Source: Allopusillimonas ginsengisoli (GTDB lineage Bacteria > Pseudomonadota > Gammaproteobacteria > Burkholderiales > Burkholderiaceae_B). Taken from it: a stretch of DNA of 64,000 nucleotides. The notes under the pieces were generated by a model that was given only the letters and a program-made list of their open reading frames with translations, ran no database searches and was not told the origin of the DNA. Where the stretch lies: positions 55,995-119,994 of the forward strand of contig NZ_SDQE01000013.1 of assembly GCF_004153455.1 (NCBI RefSeq). The letters run 5' to 3'. How positions within the stretch are numbered: the first letter of the stretch is position 1; every line of letters begins with the position of its first letter. Made by a program: the position numbers and the translations under genes. Of the stretch, positions 36,719 to 44,793 are shown in pieces.

Positions 36719-37186
36719 TTACAACAGCAGTCCGACCGGCAAAGGAACCTGCAGTATCTCTTTGAACAGCACATACAACACGCCTATCACCAGCAACCCG
36801 CTCGCAGAATAAACAAGCATTGTGCGAGGCGTCCATTTATCGTAGTTGCCAACAAGCAGCGCCAACGCAAAACACACGACACTGGTAGTGAGGAAGCCTA
36901 TATGCTCGAATGAAAATGCCCAAATCAGCATGATCAGGAACATCAACAGGCGCCTTATTCCAGATCCGCCGGTTTCATGCTCGACACGCCTTGGCTTGCG
37001 CACACACTGAATCAAATACACAAGCGATAGCAGCATCATCAGCGTAGCGATCGTGCGGGGGAACACCGCACCAAGCGGTGAATAATTCCCAGCTGCCCAC
37101 AAAATCCCAGCCCCCAGCAACAAAAACAACAGGCAGGCAATCATCCCCCTGACGTCCCGCTCATGCGGGCGGGTTTCTTGCGTCAT
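36719..37186 (-). CDS. tctB: Tripartite tricarboxylate transporter small subunit, TctB family
   Basis: A 155-residue protein with four membrane helices, matching TctB in size and pattern (FLLLGAGILWAAGNYSPLGAVFPRTIATLMMLLSLVYLI, then FLTTSVVCFALALLVG and the C-terminal SGLLVIGVLYVLFKEILQVPLP). It is the small membrane partner of TctA. The start overlaps the tctA stop by four bases. Here it comes after tctA; the more common order is tctC-tctB-tctA. Confidence 0.88.
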   Translation of the reverse strand: MTQETRPHERDVRGMIACLLFLLLGAGILWAAGNYSPLGAVFPRTIATLMMLLSLVYLIQCVRKPRRVEHETGGSGIRRLLMFLIMLIWAFSFEHIGFLTTSVVCFALALLVGNYDKWTPRTMLVYSASGLLVIGVLYVLFKEILQVPLPVGLLL

Positions 37187-38685
37187 GATTGCACTCCTTT
37201 TTTCTTTTTGAGCCGTTGCCGCAGCAGCGGATACATAAGCGTTACGAGCACCAACATGATGATCCCGATGCTGAGCGGCCGAGTAAAGAACTCTGCAAGC
37301 ACATTGCCGCGGGCATTGCCAATCAGATAACCCTGAACAAATCCAGACTCCGCAATGCTACCCAGGATAAGTCCCAGCACAATGGGCGATTGGGAAAAAC
37401 CGAAGCGTGCAAGCCACCAGCCTATGCCGCCCAGAACGACCATCAGAATCACGTCGTTGGCATTGTTATTTACCGCATAACTTCCCAGCACCGTCAGAAA
37501 GGCAACCGAAGGCGCCAGCACAGCCTTGGGAACCGCAACCAGCAGACGAAAGGCATAGCGTCCGAAAAACAACCCGACCGGAAGCATCAGCACAGTCGCA
37601 AGTATCAATCCATACATAAACGTAAAGACGATTTCGCTTTGCTCTGTGAACAACTGCGGACCAACCCTGATGCCTTGCACCAGCAGCGCACCCAGTATCA
37701 CCGCATCCGGAGGGGTGCCAGGTATACCGAGCACCAGCGTAGGCACAAACCCGCCCCCTACTGTAGCGTTATTGGCAGACTCCGTGGCGACCACGGCATC
37801 AGGCACACCCGTTCCGTAAAGTTCGGGCGTTTTGGACGACCGCCGCGATTCAGAATACGAAACCAGAGCGGCGATAGACCCCCCCGCACCTGGCAAAATT
37901 CCTACGACCGTGCCGATAACGGAGCTTCTAATCAGATTGATGCGCCCCTTCCAGCATACGCTGAGCGCTTCGGCCAATCGATAGCCGGCGCCGTGCTTCC
38001 CCATCTTCATATGAGGGTTTGGCGTTGCGACCAAATCGATCAACACAGGCACGCAATAAAGCCCAATCAAGGCTGACACAATATCCAGCCCGCCCAGCAA
38101 TGTCTGGGACCCACCCGTGAATCGTACGTCGCCACCGACTTCGGCCAACCCTATCATCGACAAGAGCAAGCCAATACAGCCTCCAATGGCAGCCTTTATC
38201 AGACTTCCCGCCGCCAGGGATGATATGAGCGTAAGGCCAAACATGGCGAGCCAGAAATACTCGACCGGACCGAACCGCAAGGCAAATGTGGCCAGCGGCG
38301 GCGCCAGAAGAATAAGAAATGCTGCGCCAACCAGCCCGCCGAACACCGACGCGACACAAGCCAGCGTCAGCGCAAGGTCGCCATCGCCCTTCTTGGCCAT
38401 GGGATAGCCATCAAAGGTCGTTGCAATTGCCGACGGTGTGCCTGGCGTATTAAGCAGAATGGCTGCGTACGCACCGCCATAAATCGCGCCGGTGTATATC
38501 GCACCCAGCGCAATCAACGCGGTCGCGGGAGGAGCGCCGAACGTAAAGGGAACCAGTACGGCGACCGCCATTGTCGCCGTCAGTCCGGGCATGGCGCCAA
38601 TAACAATACCTGCGCTAACCCCAGCCAAGGCAATCAGAAAATTGGCTGGCGACAGTACCTCAATCACGAATTCAAAGCCAGACAT
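37183..38685 (-). CDS. tctA: Tripartite tricarboxylate transporter large subunit, TctA family
   Basis: A 500-residue permease with about 11-12 helices. Family motifs are LAGVSAGIVIGAMPGLTATMAVAVLVPFTFG, YGGAYAAILLNTPGTPSAIATTFDGYPMAKKGDGDLAL and GTVVGILPGAGGSIAALVSYSESRR. It carries out sodium- or proton-coupled uptake of a di- or tricarboxylate delivered by the binding protein. A strong GGGAGGAG site precedes the ATG. It is the second gene of the tctC-tctA-tctB operon. Confidence 0.93.
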   Translation of the reverse strand: MSGFEFVIEVLSPANFLIALAGVSAGIVIGAMPGLTATMAVAVLVPFTFGAPPATALIALGAIYTGAIYGGAYAAILLNTPGTPSAIATTFDGYPMAKKGDGDLALTLACVASVFGGLVGAAFLILLAPPLATFALRFGPVEYFWLAMFGLTLISSLAAGSLIKAAIGGCIGLLLSMIGLAEVGGDVRFTGGSQTLLGGLDIVSALIGLYCVPVLIDLVATPNPHMKMGKHGAGYRLAEALSVCWKGRINLIRSSVIGTVVGILPGAGGSIAALVSYSESRRSSKTPELYGTGVPDAVVATESANNATVGGGFVPTLVLGIPGTPPDAVILGALLVQGIRVGPQLFTEQSEIVFTFMYGLILATVLMLPVGLFFGRYAFRLLVAVPKAVLAPSVAFLTVLGSYAVNNNANDVILMVVLGGIGWWLARFGFSQSPIVLGLILGSIAESGFVQGYLIGNARGNVLAEFFTRPLSIGIIMLVLVTLMYPLLRQRLKKKKGVQS

Positions 38686-38737
38686 GCTCCTCCCTATCCA
38701 TGCGTTGTTGAAGCCATCGCTGTCAGGTTGTCGTCGC

Positions 38738-39703
38738 TCAATGCGGCTTTATTCCGAGATCCTGGGCCGCGGCCTGCAATTCGGCCTTGGTTTTATCCAT
38801 AAACGATTTCATCTCGTCCGGGCCAATATCGACCATGGTGAAACCGCTGTTTTCCATCTTCTTGATGAACTCAGGATCGGCATTGATCTTTCTGATGATG
38901 TCAGCCAGCGCCGCCTGCTTGTCTTCCGGCGTGGACTTGGGGACGGCAAGGCCGCGATAGACGCCACCGATCAGGTCATAGCCCAGCTCCTTGAAGGTAG
39001 GGCAATCCGGAATGGCCGGGTGCCGTTCCTCCAGCGCGACCGCAAGACACCTCACCTGATCGCCCAGCTGAAGCTTGACGGTGGTGTAGCCCCAAGAGGC
39101 ATTCACCTGACTTCCCAATAGCGCTGTATTGACCGCGCCTGTACCCTTGAAGGGAATATAGGCCGTCTTGATATCTGCCATCCGATCGAAACGCGCCTTG
39201 GCCAGCTCATTGCCGGTTTTCGTGCCAGTACCACCAACGGTAATGCTGCCAGGGCTCGCTTTGGCCGCATTGACAAACTCCTCCAGCGTCTTGTACTTAC
39301 TCGCCGCCGGCACAAGCAGCGCGTCGGGCGTGTAGTGAAACCAGTAGATAAGCTGAAGGTCGTCCGTTTTGTAGCCCACATTCTTGTCCATGGGCTGCAG
39401 AATGATATGGGGCAAGTTGGTACCCATCATGGTGTAGCCGTCGCCCGCCATGTTGTTCAGTTGCGACCAGCCAGCCGCACCGCCAGCGCCCGCCTTGTAC
39501 TGAATGGCAATAGATTGCCCGCTATATTTCTTGAAAAACGGTTCTTGAAGCCGGGCCGAAACATCGGATTCACCTCCCGGGCCAAAAGGGATGATGTAGT
39601 TGATTGTATGCTCCGGAAACTCCGCAAAGGCGGATGCCGGCACAAAGAGCAATGCCGCTGCAAATGAGCACGCATAGCGGCTCTTGCGCATGATGAATTT
39701 CAT
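38738..39703 (-). CDS. tctC: Bug/TctC family periplasmic binding protein
   Basis: A 321-residue exported protein. The signal peptide runs to about SAFAE. The Bug signature is weaker than in the copy at 31782: FPEHTINYIIPFGPGGESDVSARLQEPFFKKYSGQSIAIQYKAGAGGAAGWSQL. It is the first gene of the tct operon, with a GGAGA ribosome site seven bases before the ATG at 39703. The ligand is unknown; the divergent neighbour is a ureidoglycine-hydrolase-like gene, which hints at a nitrogen-containing carboxylate. Confidence 0.88.
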   Translation of the reverse strand: MKFIMRKSRYACSFAAALLFVPASAFAEFPEHTINYIIPFGPGGESDVSARLQEPFFKKYSGQSIAIQYKAGAGGAAGWSQLNNMAGDGYTMMGTNLPHIILQPMDKNVGYKTDDLQLIYWFHYTPDALLVPAASKYKTLEEFVNAAKASPGSITVGGTGTKTGNELAKARFDRMADIKTAYIPFKGTGAVNTALLGSQVNASWGYTTVKLQLGDQVRCLAVALEERHPAIPDCPTFKELGYDLIGGVYRGLAVPKSTPEDKQAALADIIRKINADPEFIKKMENSGFTMVDIGPDEMKSFMDKTKAELQAAAQDLGIKPH

Positions 39704-39983
39704 GATTGTCTCCTTCCTTTTTTAGTTTGCTGCGTTTATCTCCTCGATACTGTCCGCTTTGTTATTGTTTGTTTCGATCATATCGCCCTGATACATTCAT
39801 GTCAATTAAGTGATATATATGACCCATGAATCGAAAAATCAAATGCAATACATCCAAACATTTAATTTGTGGATATCATTGATGTTCTATATCTTATGTG
39901 CGTGCCAAGGCGAACGGCAACGCAGCGCATCAGGTGCGCTTGCCGTCTAGCCAGACCAACATTCAACAACAAGGGCTCATGCC
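39704..39983. promoter_or_regulatory. Divergent promoter region between tctC and the ureidoglycine-hydrolase-like gene
   Basis: About 280 AT-rich bases between two divergent genes. The central part (about 39740-39900) is markedly lower in GC than the flanks. It must hold both promoters and probably sites for the LysR regulator encoded at 40855-41736. No clear T-N11-A box was picked out with confidence. Confidence 0.4.
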
Positions 39984-40814
39984 ATGACCAACTACTACGC
40001 CCCTCATGGTGGGCATCCCGCTCAAACTGAGCTGCTGACAGATCGGGCTATGTTTACAGAAGCCTATGCAGTCATTCCGAAAGGCGTGTACCGCGATATC
40101 GTCACCAGCAATCTGCCATTCTGGGACAACACTCGCCTTTGGGTGCTCGCCCGCCCGCTGTCTGGCTTTGCGGAAACATTCTCCCAATATATTGTCGAGG
40201 TAAGTCCGGGCGGGGGCAGCGACAAGCCCGAACTGGACCCCAACGCCGAAGGCGTACTGTTCGTTGTCGAGGGAGACATCACCCTGACGCTGCAAGGTAC
40301 CGCCCATACGCTCAAGCCAGGCGGCTATGCATTCATTCCACCCGCATCCTCCTGGACGCTGCGCAACACCAGCGGGGAAGCAGCCCGTTTCCACTGGATA
40401 CGCAAACATTATCAGGCCGTGGACGGGATCCCCCATCCCGAAGCTTTCGTCACCAATGAGCAGGATGTTGAAGCGGTGCCGATGCCAGGCACCGAAGGAC
40501 GGTGGGCAACCTCTCGTTTCGTGGATCCGAGCGATGTCCGTCACGACATGCATGTGAATATCGTAACCTTCGAACCGGGCGGCGTCATTCCCTTCGCCGA
40601 AACGCACGTCATGGAACATGGCCTCTACGTGCTCGAAGGCAAGGCCGTTTATCGCCTGAATCAGGATTGGGTCGAGGTTGAGGCGGGCGACTTCATGTGG
40701 CTTCGTGCTTTCTGCCCGCAAGCCTGTTACGCAGGCGGCCCGGATCGCTTCCGCTACCTGCTGTACAAGGACGTGAACCGCCACATGAATCTGCTGCTGA
40801 ACAGCCCGCGTTAA
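39984..40814 (+). CDS. (S)-Ureidoglycine aminohydrolase-like bicupin
   Basis: A 276-residue protein with two cupin domains, matching AllE/UGHY in length and in motifs: VIPKGVYRDIVTSNLPFWDNTRLWVLARPLSGFAETFSQYIVEV, then GVLFVVEGDITLTLQG, PPASSWTLRN and the second cupin VMEHGLYVLEGKAVYRLNQDWVEVEAGDFMWLRAFCPQACYAGG. The known enzyme uses Mn2+ to release ammonia from (S)-ureidoglycine in allantoin breakdown. No other allantoin gene is in the window, so the substrate here may differ. It is divergent from the tct operon and convergent with a LysR gene. Confidence 0.82.
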   Translation: MTNYYAPHGGHPAQTELLTDRAMFTEAYAVIPKGVYRDIVTSNLPFWDNTRLWVLARPLSGFAETFSQYIVEVSPGGGSDKPELDPNAEGVLFVVEGDITLTLQGTAHTLKPGGYAFIPPASSWTLRNTSGEAARFHWIRKHYQAVDGIPHPEAFVTNEQDVEAVPMPGTEGRWATSRFVDPSDVRHDMHVNIVTFEPGGVIPFAETHVMEHGLYVLEGKAVYRLNQDWVEVEAGDFMWLRAFCPQACYAGGPDRFRYLLYKDVNRHMNLLLNSPR

Positions 40815-40854
40815 TACACGCCGGCAACTGGCCTGCAACACGCGTTGTCCGGGA

Positions 40855-41736
40855 TCAAAGGCGCTCCTTCTCCAGCATTGCAGAGAAGGCCGCCGTCAAA
40901 TCCTTGACCAGCGGGTCGGCCGTGGGGCGGTGTATCAGCGCAATATCCATCGTATCGATAGGCGCAAATCCTTGCCTGTCGCTCAGCACCACATGCTCCA
41001 GCGTAACCGCCCTGGCCGGCAGAATGCTGATTCCCAGGCCATCCGCTACCGCAGCCTGTACGCCGCTGAGACTGGACGTGGTAAAGCTTATCCGCCAGCG
41101 ACGCCCAAGCCGCTCCATGGCGTGGATCATGTCATCCCGGTATAAGCCGCGCGGTGGAAATACCACCAACGGAATAGGATCCTGATCAATCGAGGGATTG
41201 CGGGCGCTATCGATCCAACGCAACTTCTCAGGCCAGGATGCCACTGTCTCGCGGCTATTGCGGCGCTGCTTCACCAGCACCAGGTCCAATTCGCCATTGT
41301 CATACTTGTCGCTGACGTCTCGGCTCAGCCCGCTGGTCACCTCAAGTTTCACCTCCGGATGTTGGCGATTGAACGCAGCCAGCATGTCTGTCGTCGGGCC
41401 CGCCGCAAAGTCTTCGGGAACGCCAAGGCGCACGGTGACAGCCACGGCAGCGCCGGACAAGGCTTCCTGCATCTCATCGTTGAGGGCCAGCATCCGACGG
41501 GCATAGCCGAGCAAGATCTCTCCCGCATCGGTAGGCTGAATATTCCGGTTGCCGCGAACCAATAGCCTGTGTCCGGCAATCTCCTCAAGTCGCTGCACTT
41601 TCTGGCTAATGGTTGATTGTGTCGAATGCAGCCTGGTTGCAGCCGCTGTGAAGCTACAGCAATCCGCGACCATGACAACGGCTCTCAGCAAATCAAGATC
41701 GAACAGAGCCCTATTCAGTTTTACACTGACTACCAT
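40855..41736 (-). CDS. LysR family transcriptional regulator
   Basis: A 293-residue regulator. The N-terminal helix-turn-helix is FDLDLLRAVVMVADCCSFTAAATRLHSTQSTISQKVQRLEEIAGHRLLVR. The substrate-binding domain follows: VRLGVPEDFAAGPTTDMLAAFNRQHPEVKLEV, then GLGISILPARAV. It lies beyond the ureidoglycine-hydrolase-like gene and may control that gene and the tct operon, although it is not itself divergent from either. Confidence 0.9.
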   Translation of the reverse strand: MVVSVKLNRALFDLDLLRAVVMVADCCSFTAAATRLHSTQSTISQKVQRLEEIAGHRLLVRGNRNIQPTDAGEILLGYARRMLALNDEMQEALSGAAVAVTVRLGVPEDFAAGPTTDMLAAFNRQHPEVKLEVTSGLSRDVSDKYDNGELDLVLVKQRRNSRETVASWPEKLRWIDSARNPSIDQDPIPLVVFPPRGLYRDDMIHAMERLGRRWRISFTTSSLSGVQAAVADGLGISILPARAVTLEHVVLSDRQGFAPIDTMDIALIHRPTADPLVKDLTAAFSAMLEKERL

Positions 41737-41776
41737 CTGGATAGTTATCTTTTAAATGTATTAGGAGGGTTTTACC

Positions 41777-42457
41777 ATGTTACTCAGACGCCTATCCATT
41801 TATCTCATGTTCGGCACAGCCGCCCTGGCCTGCACGGCCACGGCAGCCAGCGATAACGCGCTGGATAAGGCGTTACAAGAAGCCGCGCAACATGGTCACG
41901 CAAAAAAAATACCGCTGCTGATCAACAACGGCGCAAACGTCGAAGCGCGTGACGCCAACGGAAGCACGCCGCTACTCATCGCGACTCTCCACAACGAAGT
42001 AGGCGCCGCAAGCGTTCTGATTGAGGCAGGCGCAGATGTCAACGCCAAAAACACCATCCAGGATAGCCCTTACCTCTACGCTGGCGCGCGAGGCCACAAC
42101 GAGATACTGGCAATGACGCTGGCGCATGGCGCTGATCTTGAAAGCACAAACCGATATGGCGGCACTGCATTGATCCCTGCTGCTGAACGCGGACATGTGG
42201 AAACGGTGCGCACGCTGATCCAGGCTGGCGTCAACGTCAATCATGTAAATAATCTGGGCTGGACAGCCTTACTGGAAGCCATCATCCTGGGCGATGGCGG
42301 ACCGAGACACGTTGAAATCGTACAGCTTCTGGTGGACGCCGGTGCGGACGCCAATCTGGCAGACGGACAAGGCGTCACACCCCTGCAACATGCCCGGCAA
42401 CGCGGCTATGGCGATATAGAGGCAATCCTGTTACACGCGGGCGCGCAAAGCCGCTGA
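41777..42457 (+). CDS. Exported ankyrin-repeat protein
   Basis: A 226-residue protein. The signal peptide MLLRRLSIYLMFGTAALACTATAA is followed by about five ankyrin repeats, for example ANGSTPLLIATLHNEVGAASVLIEAGADVNAK, RYGGTALIPAAERGHVETVRTLIQAGVNVNHV and QGVTPLQHARQRGYGDIEAILLHAGA. Bacterial periplasmic ankyrin proteins often protect or bind a partner enzyme (as with catalase-linked AnkB). A very good ribosome site (AGGAGGG) precedes the ATG. It is divergent from the LysR gene with a 40-base gap. The partner is unknown. Confidence 0.88.
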   Translation: MLLRRLSIYLMFGTAALACTATAASDNALDKALQEAAQHGHAKKIPLLINNGANVEARDANGSTPLLIATLHNEVGAASVLIEAGADVNAKNTIQDSPYLYAGARGHNEILAMTLAHGADLESTNRYGGTALIPAAERGHVETVRTLIQAGVNVNHVNNLGWTALLEAIILGDGGPRHVEIVQLLVDAGADANLADGQGVTPLQHARQRGYGDIEAILLHAGAQSR

Positions 42458-42550
42458 CACCGCCTCCCCGGTTGGCTCGGCCCAACTGCCGGCGTTACGA
42501 ACTGACCGACATCACCACAGCTCAAGCGCTGCCGATAATCTCCGGCGTGG

Positions 42551-43762
42551 CTATTCTTTCAATCCGATCTTCAATAGCTTGCCTGCCGATGCGTCGGTCA
42601 GCGCGTAGACATAGCCATCCGGGCCAACACGCACATCCCGGATACGTTCGTCGCGATCCTCTAGCAAACGCTCTTCATTGACCACCCGTACACCATCGAG
42701 CGTAAGCCTTATGAGCGCCTGCTCTTTCAGCGCCCCAATAAACACGGAATGCTGCCAGGCCGGAAAACGATCTGCATCATAAAATGCCATGCCTGATATC
42801 GCTGGCGATACCTTCCAGTAATACACCGGCTGCTCCGTGCCAGTAACCTCGGTACCCTTCGCTTCAGGAATGCGCAGGCCCGAGTAATTGATACCGTGGG
42901 TCGCCAGCGGCCAGCCGTAGTTCTTGCCTGCGGCCGGAATATTCAACTCGTCGCCTCCGCGCGGCCCGTGCTCATTGGTCCAAAGCTGGTCGAGCCACGG
43001 ATTGAGCGCTGCCCCCTGCTGATTGCGGTGACCATAAGACCATATTTCAGGCCGTGCCTTACTGTTTCCGACAAATGGATTGTCTTCGGGAACACGACCA
43101 TCTGGATAAATACGAACCACCTTGCCCTGGTGTTTATCGAGATCCTGGGCCGTTTCGCGCTGGTTGTTTTCGCCCAGGGCGATGAACAAATACCCCTTGT
43201 TGTCGAACACCAGACGCGAGCCAAAATGCGACCCCGTCGACAACTTGGGAAGCTGGCGGAATATGACGGTAAAGTCCTTCAAAGTTCGATGATCGCTGGA
43301 GAGGACGCCATAGCCCACAGCAGTCCCCGCCTTCCCGTCATCGCCCTGCTCCGCATAGGATAAGTAAACGCGTCGGCTTTCTTTGAAGTCGGGCGCAAGC
43401 GCCACGTCAAGCAAACCGCCCTGCGAGCGCGCATAGACATCGGGCACGCCTTGTATGGGATCCGACAGGCCGGCTGCAGGCTGCCACCAGCGCAAGTTGC
43501 CGGGCTTCTCTGTAATGAGTGCGCCGGCAGCATCCGGCAAAAACGCCAAGGACCAGGGATGATCAAGGCCAGTCAATAGCTCGCTGACCACGACCTCCTG
43601 TTGACCGACGGATGGCGCTGCCGCCTGTGCCACGGATGGCATGGCCACCCAGGGCAACCCGCCCCCGGCTAGCGCTATGCTCATGACGATAAGGGGCGCG
43701 CCAGCGCCGGATCGCCAATGCGGCCGTCGTCTGGAAGAGAAAGAGAGGTAAGAAAATTTCAT
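42551..43762 (-). CDS. PQQ-dependent aldose sugar dehydrogenase (YliI/Asd type)
   Basis: A 403-residue periplasmic six-bladed beta-propeller. The signal peptide ends near PSVAQAA. Motifs include LDHPWSLAFLPDAAGALITEKPGNLR (catalytic His in the first blade), GSHFGSRLVFDNKGYLFIALGE, EIWSYGHRNQQGAALNP and NEHGPRGGDELNIPAAGKNYGWPLATHGINY. The family oxidises aldoses with PQQ and calcium. The ATG at 43762 has AAGGAG upstream and begins a normal signal sequence; the frame from 43849 does not. No PQQ synthesis genes are in the window, so the cofactor may come from outside. Confidence 0.88.
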   Translation of the reverse strand: MKFSYLSFSSRRRPHWRSGAGAPLIVMSIALAGGGLPWVAMPSVAQAAAPSVGQQEVVVSELLTGLDHPWSLAFLPDAAGALITEKPGNLRWWQPAAGLSDPIQGVPDVYARSQGGLLDVALAPDFKESRRVYLSYAEQGDDGKAGTAVGYGVLSSDHRTLKDFTVIFRQLPKLSTGSHFGSRLVFDNKGYLFIALGENNQRETAQDLDKHQGKVVRIYPDGRVPEDNPFVGNSKARPEIWSYGHRNQQGAALNPWLDQLWTNEHGPRGGDELNIPAAGKNYGWPLATHGINYSGLRIPEAKGTEVTGTEQPVYYWKVSPAISGMAFYDADRFPAWQHSVFIGALKEQALIRLTLDGVRVVNEERLLEDRDERIRDVRVGPDGYVYALTDASAGKLLKIGLKE

Positions 43763-43925
43763 TCTGCCGCGACTCCTTGGCGCACACACGTTTAGATCAT
43801 AAAGGGCGCCGCCGCAGGTGGCAATGGGCTCGCGGTCACCTCCTTGCATGCCTATCCTGCTTGAATCGGCAGTAACAAGCCGCGTTGGCCCAAAGACGCA
43901 TCAACGCGCCTGGATTCAGCGGGCG

Positions 43926-43959
43926 AAAAAAAAGCACTTGAATCAATTCAAGTGCTTTT
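43926..43959 (-). terminator. Terminator of tRNA-Val
   Basis: AAAGCACTTGAA (43931-43942) pairs with its complement at 43947-43958 around TCAA. On the minus strand T8 follows (43926-43933 overlapping the stem base). It lies 17 bases after the CCA end of the tRNA. Confidence 0.85.
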
Positions 43960-43975
43960 CTATTACGCAGTGTTG

Positions 43976-44051
43976 TGGTGGGTGCTAACGGGTTCGAACC
44001 GCTGACCTACGCCTTGTAAGGGCGCCGCTCTACCAGCTGAGCTAAGCACCC
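43976..44051 (-). tRNA. tRNA-Val (anticodon TAC)
   Basis: A 76-base tRNA with encoded CCA. Acceptor stem GGGTGCT/AGCACCC, D-arm TAGCTCAGCTGGTAGAGC, anticodon loop CTTACAA (TAC), T-arm GCGGTTCGAACCCGT. It is followed by a strong terminator and preceded by a good sigma-70 promoter. Confidence 0.97.
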
Positions 44052-44105
44052 GACGGATATTAAACCCTGCCGGCCACTATTGCTGCGCAACGAGATAAGG
44101 GCAAA

Positions 44106-44134
44106 ATTATATCTTATTGTGAGAAATTGCGCAA
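44106..44134 (-). promoter_or_regulatory. Sigma-70 promoter of tRNA-Val
   Basis: On the minus strand TTGCGC (44129-44134), a 17-base spacer and TATAAT (44106-44111). The start of transcription would fall about 45-50 bases before the mature tRNA. Confidence 0.65.
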
Positions 44135-44209
44135 TTTCGCGGCTCTCGCCCTTTCGGCAGCTGGCGCCGGCGTGCCTGCACAACCTACCAGCTGCCGAGG
44201 CCTGTCTTG

Positions 44210-44482
44210 TTAGTTGACGGCGTCTTTCAGTGCCTTGCCTGGGCGGAATTTTGGCACACGAGCCTTCTTGATCTTGATGGTTTCGCCGGTACGGGGGTTA
44301 CGGCCCGAGCGAGCTGCGCGTTCGGAAACGGCGAAGGTGCCGAAGCCAACGAGCGTTACCGTACCTTTCTTTTTAAGCGTCGTTTTCACGGCGCCGATAA
44401 AAGCCTCGAGCGCGCGGCCGGCGTCGGCCTTCGACAGATCGGCTTTGGTAGAGATATGTTCGATAAGCTCTGTTTTATTCAT
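44210..44482 (-). CDS. HU family DNA-binding protein
   Basis: A 90-residue histone-like protein of normal HU length. It shows [28 protein letters not shown] at the dimer core and the DNA-binding arm motif [24 protein letters not shown], ending in [16 protein letters not shown]. As a dimer it bends and compacts DNA. It lies upstream of tRNA-Val on the same strand, an arrangement I associate with Bordetella and relatives. Confidence 0.93.
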   Translation of the reverse strand: MNKTELIEHISTKADLSKADAGRALEAFIGAVKTTLKKKGTVTLVGFGTFAVSERAARSGRNPRTGETIKIKKARVPKFRPGKALKDAVN

Positions 44483-44793
44483 TTAAGGATTACCCCTAGA
44501 AGTTTGTTTTAACCAAAGCCATCCGGAGACGGACTTGGCTTCTTGATTGAGAAATACTGCCCACGATGTGTACATCAAGTAGTACCCACAAACGACAATG
44601 TGGGCGCAACCAGCTTGCGTTTCCGCGCCGGTTGGCTAACGCGTATTAAGCCTTTGAATAAAACGCGTGTCAAGAGGCAAACTGCTGAAAACCCGCATAT
44701 TTACTCACTTTTCTGAACTTCTACAACACCAGAATAAATTTTTTCGAAACTTTACCATCTGGCTATGTTGATAAAGGTTCTGTTGTGCTAGCG
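44483..44793. other. 311-base upstream region of the HU gene
   Basis: No gene is seen. It contains a candidate HU promoter on the minus strand (44643-44673), an inverted sequence around 44562-44608 (CCCACGATGTG and CACAATGTGGG-like segments) and the 3' side of the PLP-enzyme gene, where no clear terminator was seen. Confidence 0.45.
44643..44673 (-). promoter_or_regulatory. Candidate HU promoter
   Basis: Minus-strand TTGACA (44668-44673) and TTAATA (44644-44649) are 18 bases apart. If used, the HU mRNA would have a leader of about 155 bases. Confidence 0.4.

Noticed and set aside
42551..43849. Longer start of the PQQ-type dehydrogenase at 43849
   Set aside because: The extra 29 residues precede a good ribosome site and a typical signal sequence at 43762, so they are not part of the protein.
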